Shown here: positions 33,924-47,060 of the stretch, in pieces | Position numbering within the stretch: position 1 is the stretch's first letter | Layout: each line of letters begins with the position of its first letter | Source: Piezodorus guildinii | Taxonomy: Eukaryota; Arthropoda; Insecta; Hemiptera; Pentatomidae | Length of the DNA stretch: 64,000 nt | Direction: 5' to 3' | NCBI GenBank assembly: GCA_023052935.1 | Contig: CM041292.1 | Location: 84,700,169 to 84,764,168 of the forward strand | The notes under the pieces: model-generated | Databases searched by the model: none | What the model was told of the DNA's origin: nothing | Seen by the model: the letters and a program-made list of their open reading frames with translations, nothing else | Program-made: the position numbers and the translations under genes

Positions 33924-35854
33924 TAATTTTGGAAGTGACTTAAATGTCAATAGCCATTATAAAATTTAGCCATATATTAATACTATATTAGAAACATACT
34001 TTTATTTATTTTTGGCCACAGCGTAACAAATAGGCACATACATTTTTTGAAAAAATGAATATGTGTCCATTGCAAAAATTATTTTTCTCATGTAACGAGG
34101 GTAGTATATTTATTGATGGGTACAAATCCCATGCATATAGCATAAAAAATATATGCATTACTACGTGAGTATCATTTTTTAGAAGTTACTATTGGATTAA
34201 TTTAAAAATATTAAAATTAAAGTATAAATAAAGAATGAGCACACAGAAAAAATAAATAAAAAATAAGTGAAATAAAGAAGAGATTAGAGAACATCGAAAA
34301 TAAGAAATTTTTTTAAGAAACAAAAAAATAAAATAAAAAAGACTAACAATTATTAAAACAATATTGGAAAATCAGTCTCCTGGACCTATAACAAAGAGTG
34401 GTCGTTGGCCAAGAACATTACAGGATCTCTTAAGCTACTTAGCCCAAGATTCTTCATGGGTTATAGAGGTACAGGTTAGAATTAGATAATAACAGGAAGT
34501 CCAAACATCTTAACACGGTAAAAGAAAAACAAATAGAACCATATCAAATATATAGAAGGGAGTGGAATAATCAAAAAAATTAAAATACTCGAAAAATATT
34601 ACCTCAAAAATCAGTAACAAAGCAAATATAAGTTATTTTTGTTTCTCGGAACTTTATAAGTATTTTATTCAATTACAGTGTAAGAAGGCAAAATAAATCG
34701 ATAAATAAAACAAGAATGCAAAATTAATATCACCATTCGCATTTCCGAAGCAATTGCATTTTTTAAAGATATGTATATGGATATGTGTTCGATTAAAAAC
34801 AATATATTTTTTTTAAAATCCAATATTATAAATATTAAATGTCTTCAAGGCATAAGTTTCTTTTGTTAATATTATATAATAAACTACGGTTTGTTATTAT
34901 ACATATGTAAATATAATATGATGACTTTAAAAGGGGTATAAAATATAGGGCAAGCGAAGAATTAAAACCAAAATGAGCTAAAAATAAATATTTCGGATAA
35001 CATGGCGGTATGGTTCCTAACAAGTTATAAGATATGAAGAGAAAATTGTATATATGCCATATTGCAATAAGATTTGCAAAATATCTAATAGTTATGTCAG
35101 CAATAGCAAAATATTTAATATTCACGTTTGTAAAACAAATATTTTTTGAAGCAAATGATGATAACTAAGACAAACACTTTCAGTGATTCTGCTGTTTTTG
35201 TAAGTGCTGTTGTCGTAACTACCATTTGTTATTTTAAATTGCTAATACACATAAAATAAAATGTATTACAAATTACAATTAAGAAATAATAACAATAATT
35301 AAACCGAAATTCAGGATATGGGATAAGAAGGGCCTGTAGTATAGTAAACGTTTGTCAATCCGTAAAATTTGAAGTCAGAATCAATAACAAGACATTTTTA
35401 AAATAAAAATTATATATTGGAAATATTTTATTAATAGCTGAACATTTTTCGCAAAATTACATGTTGTTATTATTAGTTATTTTTTTTGCGAAAATTTGAA
35501 AATGTTTTTTTTGTGGAAGCTAAAAGTATCTTTTTACGGAACAGGCGATCTACTTCATAATGATGAATATATTGCTGCGTCAAAATATGGCGAATCCCTA
35601 AATTTACCAGTTTAGGCAATAGGACTTGGTTCTTGATCCGTTAAAGAAACAAAACTTTAATATTTCTCTTAATATCAGACGTAGTAGACTCAGTATTTAT
35701 TGTATTTTACAGGTAACTTTGTTCAGAGTTCTTTATCAATGATAACTTATCCTGAAAATGTCTCCTTTAAACTTTATTTGAAATATTTCTCTTTTGAATC
35801 AGAGTTATTAATAAGGGAATCAGTAAGAAAATAATAATAATAATGTTATTACAA
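33924..35854. repeat. Tandem duplication, unit 1 (1,931 bp)
   Basis: Directly followed by an almost identical copy at 35855-37784. In the parts I compared there are only a few differences: one base missing in copy 2 near 36886, one extra A near 37711 and one substitution near 37774. No LTR signals at the ends. The unit contains a candidate exon (34376-34474). Confidence 0.95.
34376..34474 (+). CDS. Candidate cassette exon X2
   Basis: 99 nt between ATCAG and GTTAGA, open in phase 0: SPGPITKSGRWPRTLQDLLS, YLAQDSSWVIEVQ. It aligns with X1 at 25266 (W-x-TL ... SW-V/I-EVQ before the donor). The polypyrimidine tract upstream is poor, which lowers confidence. Protein not recognised. Confidence 0.5.
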
Positions 35855-37784
35855 TAATTTTGGAAGTGACTTAAATGTCAATAGCCATTATAAAATTTAG
35901 CCATATATTAATACTATATTAGAAACATACTTTTATTTATTTTTGGCCACAGCGTAACAAATAGGCACATACATTTTTTGAAAAAATGAATATGTGTCCA
36001 TTGCAAAAATTATTTTTCTCATGTAACGAGGGTAGTATATTTATTGATGGGTACAAATCCCATGCATATAGCATAAAAAATATATGCATTACTACGTGAG
36101 TATCATTTTTTAGAAGTTACTATTGGATTAATTTAAAAATATTAAAATTAAAGTATAAATAAAGAATGAGCACACAGAAAAAATAAATAAAAAATAAGTG
36201 AAATAAAGAAGAGATTAGAGAACATCGAAAATAAGAAATTTTTTTAAGAAACAAAAAAATAAAATAAAAAAGACTAACAATTATTAAAACAATATTGGAA
36301 AATCAGTCTCCTGGACCTATAACAAAGAGTGGTCGTTGGCCAAGAACATTACAGGATCTCTTAAGCTACTTAGCCCAAGATTCTTCATGGGTTATAGAGG
36401 TACAGGTTAGAATTAGATAATAACAGGAAGTCCAAACATCTTAACACGGTAAAAGAAAAACAAATAGAACCATATCAAATATATAGAAGGGAGTGGAATA
36501 ATCAAAAAAATTAAAATACTCGAAAAATATTACCTCAAAAATCAGTAACAAAGCAAATATAAGTTATTTTTGTTTCTCGGAACTTTATAAGTATTTTATT
36601 CAATTACAGTGTAAGAAGGCAAAATAAATCGATAAATAAAACAAGAATGCAAAATTAATATCACCATTCGCATTTCCGAAGCAATTGCATTTTTTAAAGA
36701 TATGTATATGGATATGTGTTCGATTAAAAACAATATATTTTTTTTAAAATCCAATATTATAAATATTAAATGTCTTCAAGGCATAAGTTTCTTTTGTTAA
36801 TATTATATAATAAACTACGGTTTGTTATTATACATATGTAAATATAATATGATGACTTTAAAAGGGGTATAAAATATAGGGCAAGCAAGAATTAAAACCA
36901 AAATGAGCTAAAAATAAATATTTCGGATAACATGGCGGTATGGTTCCTAACAAGTTATAAGATATGAAGAGAAAATTGTATATATGCCATATTGCAATAA
37001 GATTTGCAAAATATCTAATAGTTATGTCAGCAATAGCAAAATATTTAATATTCACGTTTGTAAAACAAATATTTTTTGAAGCAAATGATGATAACTAAGA
37101 CAAACACTTTCAGTGATTCTGCTGTTTTTGTAAGTGCTGTTGTCGTAACTACCATTTGTTATTTTAAATTGCTAATACACATAAAATAAAATGTATTACA
37201 AATTACAATTAAGAAATAATAACAATAATTAAACCGAAATTCAGGATATGGGATAAGAAGGGCCTGTAGTATAGTAAACGTTTGTCAATCCGTAAAATTT
37301 GAAGTCAGAATCAATAACAAGACATTTTTAAAATAAAAATTATATATTGGAAATATTTTATTAATAGCTGAACATTTTTCGCAAAATTACATGTTGTTAT
37401 TATTAGTTATTTTTTTTGCGAAAATTTGAAAATGTTTTTTTTGTGGAAGCTAAAAGTATCTTTTTACGGAACAGGCGATCTACTTCATAATGATGAATAT
37501 ATTGCTGCGTCAAAATATGGCGAATCCCTAAATTTACCAGTTTAGGCAATAGGACTTGGTTCTTGATCCGTTAAAGAAACAAAACTTTAATATTTCTCTT
37601 AATATCAGACGTAGTAGACTCAGTATTTATTGTATTTTACAGGTAACTTTGTTCAGAGTTCTTTATCAATGATAACTTATCCTGAAAATGTCTCCTTTAA
37701 ACTTTATTTGAAAATATTTCTCTTTTGAATCAGAGTTATTAATAAGGGAATCAGTAAGAAAATAATAATAATATTGTTATTACA
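35855..37784. repeat. Tandem duplication, unit 2
   Basis: Head-to-tail copy of 33924-35854. Near-identity means it is very recent, under gene conversion, or an assembly artefact such as uncollapsed haplotypes. Confidence 0.95.
36307..36405 (+). CDS. Candidate cassette exon X2', duplicate of X2
   Basis: Same 33 codons and splice borders as X2, carried by the second unit of the tandem duplication. I saw no coding difference from X2. Confidence 0.45.
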
Positions 37785-38793
37785 TTATACTATTTGGCAA
37801 GGAAATAAAAAAAATTGATTACCAAGTATTTTGCATTGAAAAGCTAATAAAGTACTTAAGAAACAGTTCTTTCCGTATTTTCACTTAACTTCTGGTCAAT
37901 TAACTAGGTACCGCAATTATTCTCATTGCAACGCCAATTATAAATTAAGATGGACTTGAATCAGACAAAACCTACAAAATAGATTGCTAGCTAGAGTCTT
38001 AGCCAACCTAAGAGTCTAAGAAACAGATAGTAAAATATCATGCACAGTATATAATTACCATATATTATTTAAATAATAAATAAACATATTTTATTTTAGT
38101 TAATTTATCAGGTTACTTTTTTCAATTTAAATATTTTAATCAGGAGTAAATTTCCATTATTATATTGATACAAAATGTTTCCTCATATAAAATGAATTGT
38201 TAATGATTCCAACTAAAGGAAAACAATTATTTTATCATAATATTTCATTTGAAAACCATTTTAAAGTTTTCCGCTTAGTTTACATGGTTATTCCATTTAA
38301 TTTTCTTGGAAATATTTTTATAACATAACAGTAAAACTCAACGTCTTTAACAATTCATAATTTTTTTTTTTCCATTTCGGAAAATCTTTCTTCTTTTAAC
38401 TTTTATATAGTTATTTATTTTTTTCAGAATCAATATTTTACATTGCTACTAACAGTGGGATGTGGTCTAACCTACTTCAAATGAATAATATTAAGAGTAG
38501 CTTTGTTTTTGTTTCGTTTTTAAAATAGGAAGCCATTATGAACATTTGACCATTCGGTTCTCTCAGACGATTTCGCTAAGGTAAGGCATAGTTGATTTAA
38601 AAGCTATTCAAATTTACATTTATATAACGAGTTTGAAAAACATGTTAGAGCTTCTTTCCAGAAAATTATAACCATATGTAAAATCCATGACGTGAAGTGG
38701 AAACTCCATGACATTGATTTTTTGGAAACAATGCTGAAACTTCCTCCTAGCCAGCTAATTTAAATAACTAATTTCAGGTTCCTATTAATTTTT
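37785..38793. other. AT-rich interval, nothing recognised
   Basis: No supported exon or repeat boundary. Confidence 0.5.
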
Positions 38794-39534
38794 ACTTTCA
38801 CTTAACTATATATGAAATATGAAGTAAGGAAAAGTATTGCGAACGTGAAATTCTTTTAATTCCAGTATCAACGGAAACACACGTTTAAAAAAGTCGTATA
38901 ACCCCGAGATGTTACAGCAACGTTTTCTTCAAAATCGATTGACCCGAAGATCTACTTTATACCTTGCATTTTGCTCCTTTTTACGATATTCCCAAAAACG
39001 GTACAAACGATTTTGATTAAACACGCTATTTTTATGCACAATTTAATGGGCTTTAATATCATGTAGGTTTCATTCTGATTTAAATAGTCTGACAGGGCTT
39101 AAATGCCGAATTATTGAATTTTCTTCCTCTGAAGTACCTTTAATTTTGTAGATTTGAAAAATTGCCAATACCATCCTAGTTGCATTGATGAGAAACGGGT
39201 ATATCTGGAGGAATTTGATAATCAAATATAGGAGAGTAAAGATATTATTGTGTGTAATTTTTGAAGATAATGAAAGTAATATAGATATATAATATACCGT
39301 TGGAAAGCTACTGATTTAAAAATAAGTGTATTAATACACAAAGTTGTAAAATATAATGGAGAGTAACAAAATTGGCTTAAACTTTATAACTGATTATTAT
39401 ACGTAATAATTTAATAATATTGTAATATTTGATCTAAAACATATGTTTCCAACAAAAAAAAAAATTCTTTAATCCTTTTTGAACCCTAATTATTAGTTCT
39501 TAAATTGATTTCAATAACTGAGGTAAGTGAAAGT
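38794..39534 (+). mobile_element. TIR element, family T (copy 2)
   Basis: Starts ACTTTCACTTAACTATATAT, ends AGGTAAGTGAAAGT, then CGTGTGTTGCCCCGAACCAG as in copy 4. The middle segments match copies 1 and 4, including GGGCTTTAATATCATGTAGG. No coding capacity. Confidence 0.82.
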
Positions 39535-39758
39535 CGTGTGTTGCCCCGAACCAGATTTTTTATTTTTGAATTGGATTATCAAATTTTTGACAGTTGGAAT
39601 ATTTCTCTTAACTATATGATCCATGCATAAAAAAAAGTCTAGTTCATATACATTTTATTCATATTCATATACATAAAAATACAAAGAAGGAATAATTGAA
39701 TAATTCAAAGAGCAAATAGTTAAATCCTTTATGGTGTAATATGCACAAGTATCGGTAT

Positions 39759-39807
<49 letters not shown>

Positions 39808-41175
39808 CAATATTTGTTTGGCAGGACATATAATTATTTAATTAAATATAGGGATAAATGAGAACTATCTAACTGGAATTCAAATTAAATAACCCTAAAT
39901 ACTAAAATATACAAAAACAAATATATGGCCTATGCATTAGAACAAATTCTTTTTTTGGCTTTTACAGTATTTAAATTTTTTTTTTTTTAAACATATTTAT
40001 TGATATTTACAACTGTATAATTATATACAACAAGTAAATGTGATGGATATAGTAATCTAACATGAAATGTATTTGAATTTAAATTTCTTTACATGAACAT
40101 AATAATTTACAGGACAGAAAAATTATAAATATAGAAAAATAACTCCAATTTGTTTTGTTTTTTCCAAGAGAAACTATTAATATATACACTACCAAAAGAC
40201 AGAGATTTTTTTTTTTACATACACACTTGATAGCAGAACTGTTAAATAGATTGTCTGGTCTGACCAAAAGATAAGAGGGAGATCTGAGAGTGTACATGGG
40301 AAAAATAATGATAAAAAAGAAATTATTTAGTAAACGTGTATTAAAAATAGATATATTTATTTACTTTCATTTATTGGCATCAAGAGTTTATTTTATTTTT
40401 ATTACTTTGTATTGTATATATAAATTATTTTTATTATATTCTATTTTTATGTAATTTTACTTAATCTATATTTCTCTGTATGATTGTAGACTCAAAGCAC
40501 TATTAATACTTGTAATATAACTTCATAAAAATAGTTTTTAATTAAAAAAAAAAATAATAATAATTCTTAATGTTAAAACGTATTAAAGACATTTAATTAT
40601 TTTTCAGAAATTAAAAACCTCATAACATGGCTGTCAAAAAAAACGTTTTATTGATTCTTGCAAAGGATATAAAAGGAAGGACACAACCCCCACTTCCCAG
40701 GGCTGGTCCATAGGAAGAAACCAGAGCGCGCTTTGACTTCGACTTAGACGCGAAAAACAGAAACTTTTTCCATAATTATTCCAGATTCCACTTCTATAAG
40801 CACATAAAGTTTACTGATTATTTATAATGGCTGTAGACATAAAGAACAACAGTTATTAATCATTAGGTAGATGTTTGAAATGCCTTTTATAACAGTAAGG
40901 TTCAAAACATAGGTTAAAAGATTTTTTCAGTTCACCTTCTGTCAAGTTCACTAGTCAATTAATTAAAATTAATATTAATCAAATTTGAATGTAGCACAAA
41001 TCCTAACAAACTGAAAAATTTGGAAAGAAAGGCTATGAGTATATAATAAATTTTTAAGAAAATACGCAGGCAAAACAACAGGTCTTATACACTTGATAAC
41101 AAGATTTGTTTTTTACGCACTGACGCAGTTGTTGACTGATGAACGTCACTGATATAATTAAAGAAGAAATCGTAC
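39535..41175. other. AT-rich interval with 45-base A run
   Basis: An uninterrupted A run at 39762-39806. At 40660-40760 a locally GC-richer patch contains TATAAAAGG, which could be a core promoter, but no transcript start can be shown. No exon recognised. Confidence 0.4.
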
Positions 41176-41190
41176 CTGAATCTACAGGTT
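41176..41190 (-). CDS. Possible 15-nt microexon after 41293-41354
   Basis: Sits between ATTTTGCTGCAG and GTACGA, both good splice signals. Its 15 nt keep the phase set by the upstream exon without a stop. Support is only the splice signals. Confidence 0.25.
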
Positions 41191-41292
41191 CTGCAGCAAA
41201 ATATTGGTAGAAAAAATCTCACCTCAGCAATTTGAGACTACAACAACAATTTATCAAATTCAAACACTCCGAATATAGAAGATAGAACTTAC

Positions 41293-41354
41293 ACTCCACT
41301 ATCTTTGGTCGTTTCTTGAGTACGATCATTTCCCGTCATCGTTATGACAGCCAT
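41293..41354 (-). CDS. Candidate first coding exon, unknown gene
   Basis: The ATG at 41354 follows a locally GC- and CpG-rich stretch (41360-41480) that looks like a promoter/5' UTR. It encodes MAVITMTGNDRTQETTKDSG and then GT of a split codon before a consensus GTAAGT donor. A small exon candidate follows at 41176-41190. No downstream exons were found with confidence, and the protein is not recognised. Confidence 0.45.
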
Positions 41355-41609
41355 CGCGGCACAACACTGACTGAAGCCCGTCACGAAGGAGGGGGTGTCC
41401 TTGTAACCTCCCCCCTACCTCACGATCGCGCGGAGTAGGAGACATCGACCGGTTTGGACATGAAATGGATGTCCGTAGCAAAATAGATAGTGAAATTTTG
41501 AAATTGCAGATCATAGAAAAACCAATATTTCAATATATAGCTCCAAAGGTAGAAGTGGAAGAGGTTTAGGGCTCTAAACAGCACGAACTAATCCCATACA
41601 GGAAGGGTA

Positions 41610-41807
41610 TTAATCCATAGACGAAGGGCCATCTTCAGGAATATACCTAACCTCACGAGGATCGGTACCAGAATTTACTAAATGTAGTAGTGTTTTAATT
41701 AGCCTTTTTTTTCTTTCTTGGTGATTATTTTGAGGAAGAGACATTTCCCTTATTCCTCCAAAAAGAGCAACATTTTCTTCGATTTTGGTAGATGAGCTAT
41801 TGGTCAA
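41610..41807 (-). CDS. Unrecognised 65-codon open frame
   Basis: Starts MTNSSSTKIEENVALFGGIR and ends YIPEDGPSSMD with a stop. The composition looks protein-like (mixed charged and polar, no low-complexity run). No known domain. It lies just upstream of the CpG-rich patch of the candidate first exon and could be an unrelated exon, a pseudogene or chance. Confidence 0.25.
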   Translation of the reverse strand: MTNSSSTKIEENVALFGGIREMSLPQNNHQERKKRLIKTLLHLVNSGTDPREVRYIPEDGPSSMD

Positions 41808-43623
41808 AAACTACTACCAGCTCTATTTCAAAGGCATTAAGTGTGTCACCTGACATTTTTAAAAGTCGCTGGTTACATGAGGATGTTAACTAACAAATCA
41901 TTACACCATGACCTCAACATACAAGGAGACTGAAACGCCTCCGAAGCAGATATTTACTTTTTTAGGGATCGCATGTGGCGTATTGGCTAGCATAACAGGC
42001 TTATATGCCCAAGATCGAACCAATGAAATAGTATAAACTATTTACCTTTTGCCAATAAATAGTTTATACTATTTCATCTATTGTCTTTCTCTGACCGCCA
42101 CCCGAACTATTTTTCTCCTAAATAGGTGGAAACAGTTTAACCTACAATTCAAATGGCTTGGAAATAATGGCGTTTTCTAGTTTCTATATACATAAGCGTA
42201 GAGTGGGACAAGATGCGACAGAAGGCCCTCTCTAACATGTATTGTTATCGGAATTGTTAGGCAACGGAAATCTCTTTGTCTTCTTAGATTGTTTCATTGA
42301 AGACTTTATCATTTCCAAAAGATATTCCAATAATGTGTACAATGCGGGGTCTATAGGATATGTTACATCTTACCAGGAAACTTTTCGAGTAAAATTGAGA
42401 GGGGCTATCACCAGGAAAGTGGTCAGTGTTTGTATATGTACTTCACTTTTATTTTATAGATGAAACACGTACTTATTTGTTTATTTTATAGTATTTTTTT
42501 TTTTTAACAATCCTAAAATGATTTTATAGCGAATCAAAATTACTTTATCTTATTTTTTTCACTGACGACGTGGCATTACGAAAATCGAAAAGTTGCCCTT
42601 CCACTGGCTAACACTTTATAGTTTAATAATTTTTTAAAGTTTTGAATTTTAATGAATACTGAATATTTATCTGATTACCACCGGTTTCCTCCCTACTTGA
42701 AGAAAAAGAAATTTATTCAATTAATTTTCTTTTTAGTTTAGATATATATACTCCCTGTAACTAAAGAGGCTTTATTATTGACCTTTATAAAGAGGTGACG
42801 TATATTTAACAAAGTGTTACATATTAAAAGGTCAATGGGTCAAATTATTTTTGTAAGCGTCGGGGAATTAAAAGGGCGATATTTGGATATTACGAAATAA
42901 AATATTTCCGAGATTATAGATTTAATACTTAAAAATTGGTGTTCATTTCGGTTCAAAGAAGCTAGTAAGCATTGTTTGGATTATTTTATTCGGCTGGAAG
43001 AAATGTGTGAAGATGTTATTTGTCTCGGTTGAAGAAACGTTAAAATCGTCTTTGTAAATATCACTGGTATATAAACTAAGACGTATAATGTATAGTATGA
43101 GAATTATTTCTAAAATTCGTTGTGTAGAAATATGATTCGTCCAACAGTATGTATTTCCAAAATACTACTAAATTCTGACCAGCTTTGAGCCTTAAACGGG
43201 AAAAAGGGCTATAGTAGTATAGTATAGGCTAATACTAATTATATATAATAATAATAATAAATCTTTATTTATTCTGGGACTAGTGCCTTCAGAATAATAT
43301 TGCAGGAAATAAACAATTGGTCTTAAGACTGGAGTCTTAGAGTAAAATAATTGAAAACAACAGAATTAAACTAATAAAATAACTCAAAAGATAACTTCTA
43401 ATGAAAGTGTACGAAATAGAAAAAAAATATCATGTTAAAATGGGAACAGAGAAAATTATAATAAAAAATATAACATAATAAAAAAAATAAATAAACAGTT
43501 TTTTGAAAAAAGAGAAATCACAATGCTTTTGAATGTTTGTAAAATATGTTTTAATCAAATATCTTTGGAAAGATAATCTCTTCAAATGTACCATGAAAAT
43601 AAAAATCGAATAAATAAATAAAC

Positions 43624-43624
<1 letters not shown>
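41808..43624. other. Interval without a recognised gene
   Basis: Apart from the inverted repeat at 41998-42118, AT-rich with no supported exon. Confidence 0.5.
41998..42118. repeat. Imperfect inverted repeat of the CGAAACGT-type family
   Basis: AATGAAATAGTATAAACTAT (from 42021) and ATAGTTTATACTATTTCAT (from 42059) are inverted around a short spacer, followed by CTGACCGCCACCCGAACTAT. The latter half matches repeat ends near 50273, 55745 and 56560. Confidence 0.75.
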
Positions 43625-43680
<56 letters not shown>

Positions 43681-43722
43681 GTGTGTGTGTGTGTGTGTGT
43701 GTGTGTGTCTGTGTGTGTGTGT
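43625..43722. repeat. Compound microsatellite (GT)n(TA)n(GT)n
   Basis: Nearly 100 bases of GT runs split by about 22 bases of TA. Confidence 0.95.
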
Positions 43723-45384
43723 ATTTTATGCAATATATGTATTATTTAAAACAAAGAATACAAATTCGAAAATACTTCATTATGTAACTTTGTAATGGAA
43801 TCCTTGAAGATTCTAATTATGAAGGAATTGAAATCTCCCGAGACTTTAAGACCTCAGCATCGTCTAGATGCAATAAATACCTGGGACGTTAATACTTTTG
43901 GTGATAATACTTAATAAGATCTTAACTATCATTATAAATAAAAAAGATTGAGGAATGATACGAAGGCCAAAGTGTCAGTAAGTTTTAACCATCGGTAAAA
44001 ACAATGTATAAATTTCGACTACCTGGTTTTATAAAAATATGGTTAACAGTATTCCTTAAGAGTAATAGATGTACAAGCACGATAATAATTTTGAGTTTGA
44101 AATGAGTTCTGTCCTTAGATAAGGTATGAAAGTGAACATATGATATAATATTATGTTGTACAATAATCAGGCGATTGATAAGACTATTATATATATATAT
44201 ATATTGGCGTAAGGAAAAGATAAGAAGTAGGTTAACATGTTAAGTGTACTGTAATATGGATAATCCGTCAGGTTAATAAGATTGTAAGGAAATAAAACAA
44301 AAATATGATTAAATACATTAATATTTTCTCTTATATTAATAATTTTAAAACGCATATCCATGAAAGAACTTCAAACTGTCAATTTGTGAAAATAGTCCTC
44401 ACTTTTCCACTAGAAAGACCGCCTTGTCTGTAGTTCTGAGCACACTATTCTCATTGAAAAAGAAATTTAAGAAAAAAGTGTTTTTATCTTGGAGTTGTAT
44501 TAATTTCAATGGTTTTTCAGTCGACGTTAACCTTCTGTTTGCGTAGTTCATCTCATTTCCCTATCGTCATTTGTAAGCCACCGTATTAGTTCGTTAATTC
44601 TTCATAATCTAGTGCAATAAATATTATTTTATCATTAGTATCATAAATGCATATTAATAATATTATATTCATAAAAACGAATAATATAAGGTTATTTTAT
44701 TAGTAAATTATAATAGTGTTTTTTTTTCTTCTATTTGACCTGTATTACCGAGAATCACTGTATGAGCTCGTCTGTAAACCTTAGGAATTCTGACAAGTAA
44801 CTTGTAATGCTCTGTTTTAAAACAATATTATATATTTAATCTGATTATGTTTAAATATTTATATGAATTTATGATTGAAATTTATAACCAATAAAACAAA
44901 TTTCAAGTTTTTAGCACATCGTAAAAGCGACAGATCTGAATTATTATAAATAAACTATATTTATAGGAGCTTAATTTTTTTAATCTATTTTTCTGGAATG
45001 CATATATTAGTTTTATTCAAATTTCATACCCATATGTTGCAAATGATGCGAGGATAAAAACATTGGTGTTAAAAGTTATATAACGTCTTCTTTATTTTTG
45101 TTTAATTAGGATTAGAGTAAACAACATTTTGACAAGAAATTCTAAAACAAAGAGGTGGAGAATCAACAGGAAAGTGAGATTTTTACCTAAGTAAAAAAAA
45201 AAAAACTCACATCAATCCTAAATACGTAATAATATATATTTTTATTAATTTACACTGTTTTGATTGAATAATTAATTTATTATTTACATGTTTTTGTTTG
45301 TGCTCTAATGTTATTTTCCATCTGCAAAAAAAAAAAGAAAAAAAATGCAATAAGAAAATATGATGACTTCCGAAAGTCGGTTAA
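43723..45384. other. AT-rich interval, nothing recognised
   Basis: No supported exon or element boundary. Confidence 0.5.
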
Positions 45385-46185
45385 ACAAGGCATCTCTAGG
45401 CCACCGCCTCAAAAAGTCGCCGGGGTGGGTTGTACGGGTCGTGTAGGATTTAAGTGTTTAGGCCGATGGGTTCATTTGTAAGGCAGGTCATAATCTTTTA
45501 TAATATTCTTTGGCTGTGTCTGAAACTGTGAGTATGATCGAAGTAATTCATTGGTTACATAAAACGGTGCATCCACGATTCGAATATTTTCGATTGAAGA
45601 GACTGAATTATTTGGATGTTAGAATATTTGGCAGATCCCCATAGTTCTATCCCATATGTCCATAATGGTTTGATCAATGGTTGAACTTTGTAAATAGTAA
45701 TTTTGGTGTTCACGTATAATTTTTATCGTTTGTCAAGCAGACGGGATAGTAGTCCAAATCGTCTGTTCAGTTGTTGTCTTTTAAGTCTTTTGTCTAAAGT
45801 ACAGTCCCAAATATCGTACTTTCTCTGATGTCGGAATGGGTTATTCCTCGAAATAGATTGCTGGACAATCTCACGATTGTGCGTGAAATTGATAAATAGA
45901 CTGTTTGATTGATCATTTCACTTTCAATATATTAGTCCAACTGGATAAATCATCAATGTATTTTTGCAACATGAAGAATGCCAGAATTGGGTTTTGATGG
46001 GATGTCAAAGAGCTGTATCATCTGCAAAAGTGGCTAGTAGGTGTTGTCATATTCTGGTAGCCTGCCGTGTAGATATTAAATAGTAACGGTCTCAGTACAC
46101 TGCCTTGTGGGACTCTGCTTGAACACGTTTTATTCCAGAAAATGCGTCTCCTACTTTTACAGGAAATTTCGGTCTGTCAAATAAG
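45385..46185 (-). pseudogene. Jockey-like LINE RT fragment, strongly decayed
   Basis: Minus-strand pieces in different frames: FPVKVGDAFSGIKRVQ, ATFADDTAL (catalytic FADD), RRFGLLSRLLDKR and PLWTYGIELWGSAKYSN. Order and motifs are those of LINE RT; stops and frameshifts throughout. A different, more diverged family than 11040 and 32097. Confidence 0.75.
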
Positions 46186-46934
46186 AGAGATGATTAATGA
46201 ATTAAACATTTATTATTTGAGTGTGTATCATTTTTATCTTCACATAATTAAAGAGAACAAATACTTTAATTCTAAAGTATACATAAATTAGATTTTTTAC
46301 ATCGTTACATTTTAGAAACCTGGCAATGTATGATTTATTGTCAATATATTAATCAGGAATTTATTGATGGTTGGTAAGAGATATACATGAGAAAATTACC
46401 CATCAATATAATAATAAAATATAATAAAGAGTCTTAATACTTGTATTGAACACGAGCATTAGACAATTAAACTACCGATTTCCTAACAAGACTAGTGCAT
46501 TTTATACAAAATCGATATTTTAATACACTTATATTCTAACCTTTCAGTTTTCTTGACGCCTGTCCGTCATAAGATTTCATTGGAAAAACACCAAGTGGTA
46601 TGAAAATTGATTTTTCTAAAATGTGATTTTATTCTGAGTATATAAAGCATTTCTTCCAAATCGTAAAAAAACTTCAAATTCAAAACTTCAAGATTTTAAT
46701 AAAAATAAATAAATTAGAATAAAAAAAATTCTTTAAATATTTATTTATTCAATTGAAAATGATCGCCTTCATAGGTTATTAAAATATAATGTATCTCAAC
46801 ACAAACCTTCAGATGGGCATTTGCTGATTAATTGCCTAATATCCCAACATTATATTTTCACGGATTTGAATAAATCATAACAGTTTCAGTTTCAAAAAAT
46901 GAAAAAAAAAGAGTAAATAAATAAAACTTGAGTG
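46186..46934. other. AT-rich interval, nothing recognised
   Basis: No supported exon or element boundary. Confidence 0.5.
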
Positions 46935-47060
46935 TATGCTTGACTTGATGATGGCCCACATGTTCGAGCCGAAACGTCGGTAAAGTTAAAATATTTTTCA
47001 CACGACTGACTCCTGATTATTTCAACCTATAAGAATTTCAACAGTCGACCATACATTATC
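46935..47060 (+). repeat. Single copy of the foldback repeat (ribozyme-like core)
   Basis: TTGATGATGGCCCACATG, then TTCGAGCCGAAACGTCGGTA and GACTGACTCCTGATTATT match the right arm of 10028-10270. The outer part ACAGTCGACCATACA matches the flank of that foldback's left arm. Confidence 0.8.

Noticed and set aside
34835..35125. Hydrophobic minus-strand open frame, repeated at 36858
   Set aside because: AT-rich frame shared only because of the tandem duplication; a one-base deletion in the second copy breaks it, with no sign of constraint.
33924..37784. Interpretation as two long LTRs
   Set aside because: Units abut with no interior, and no TG...CA ends, PPT or primer site are visible.
43551..43733. 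His/Thr repeat open frame
   Set aside because: Translation of a GT/TA microsatellite.
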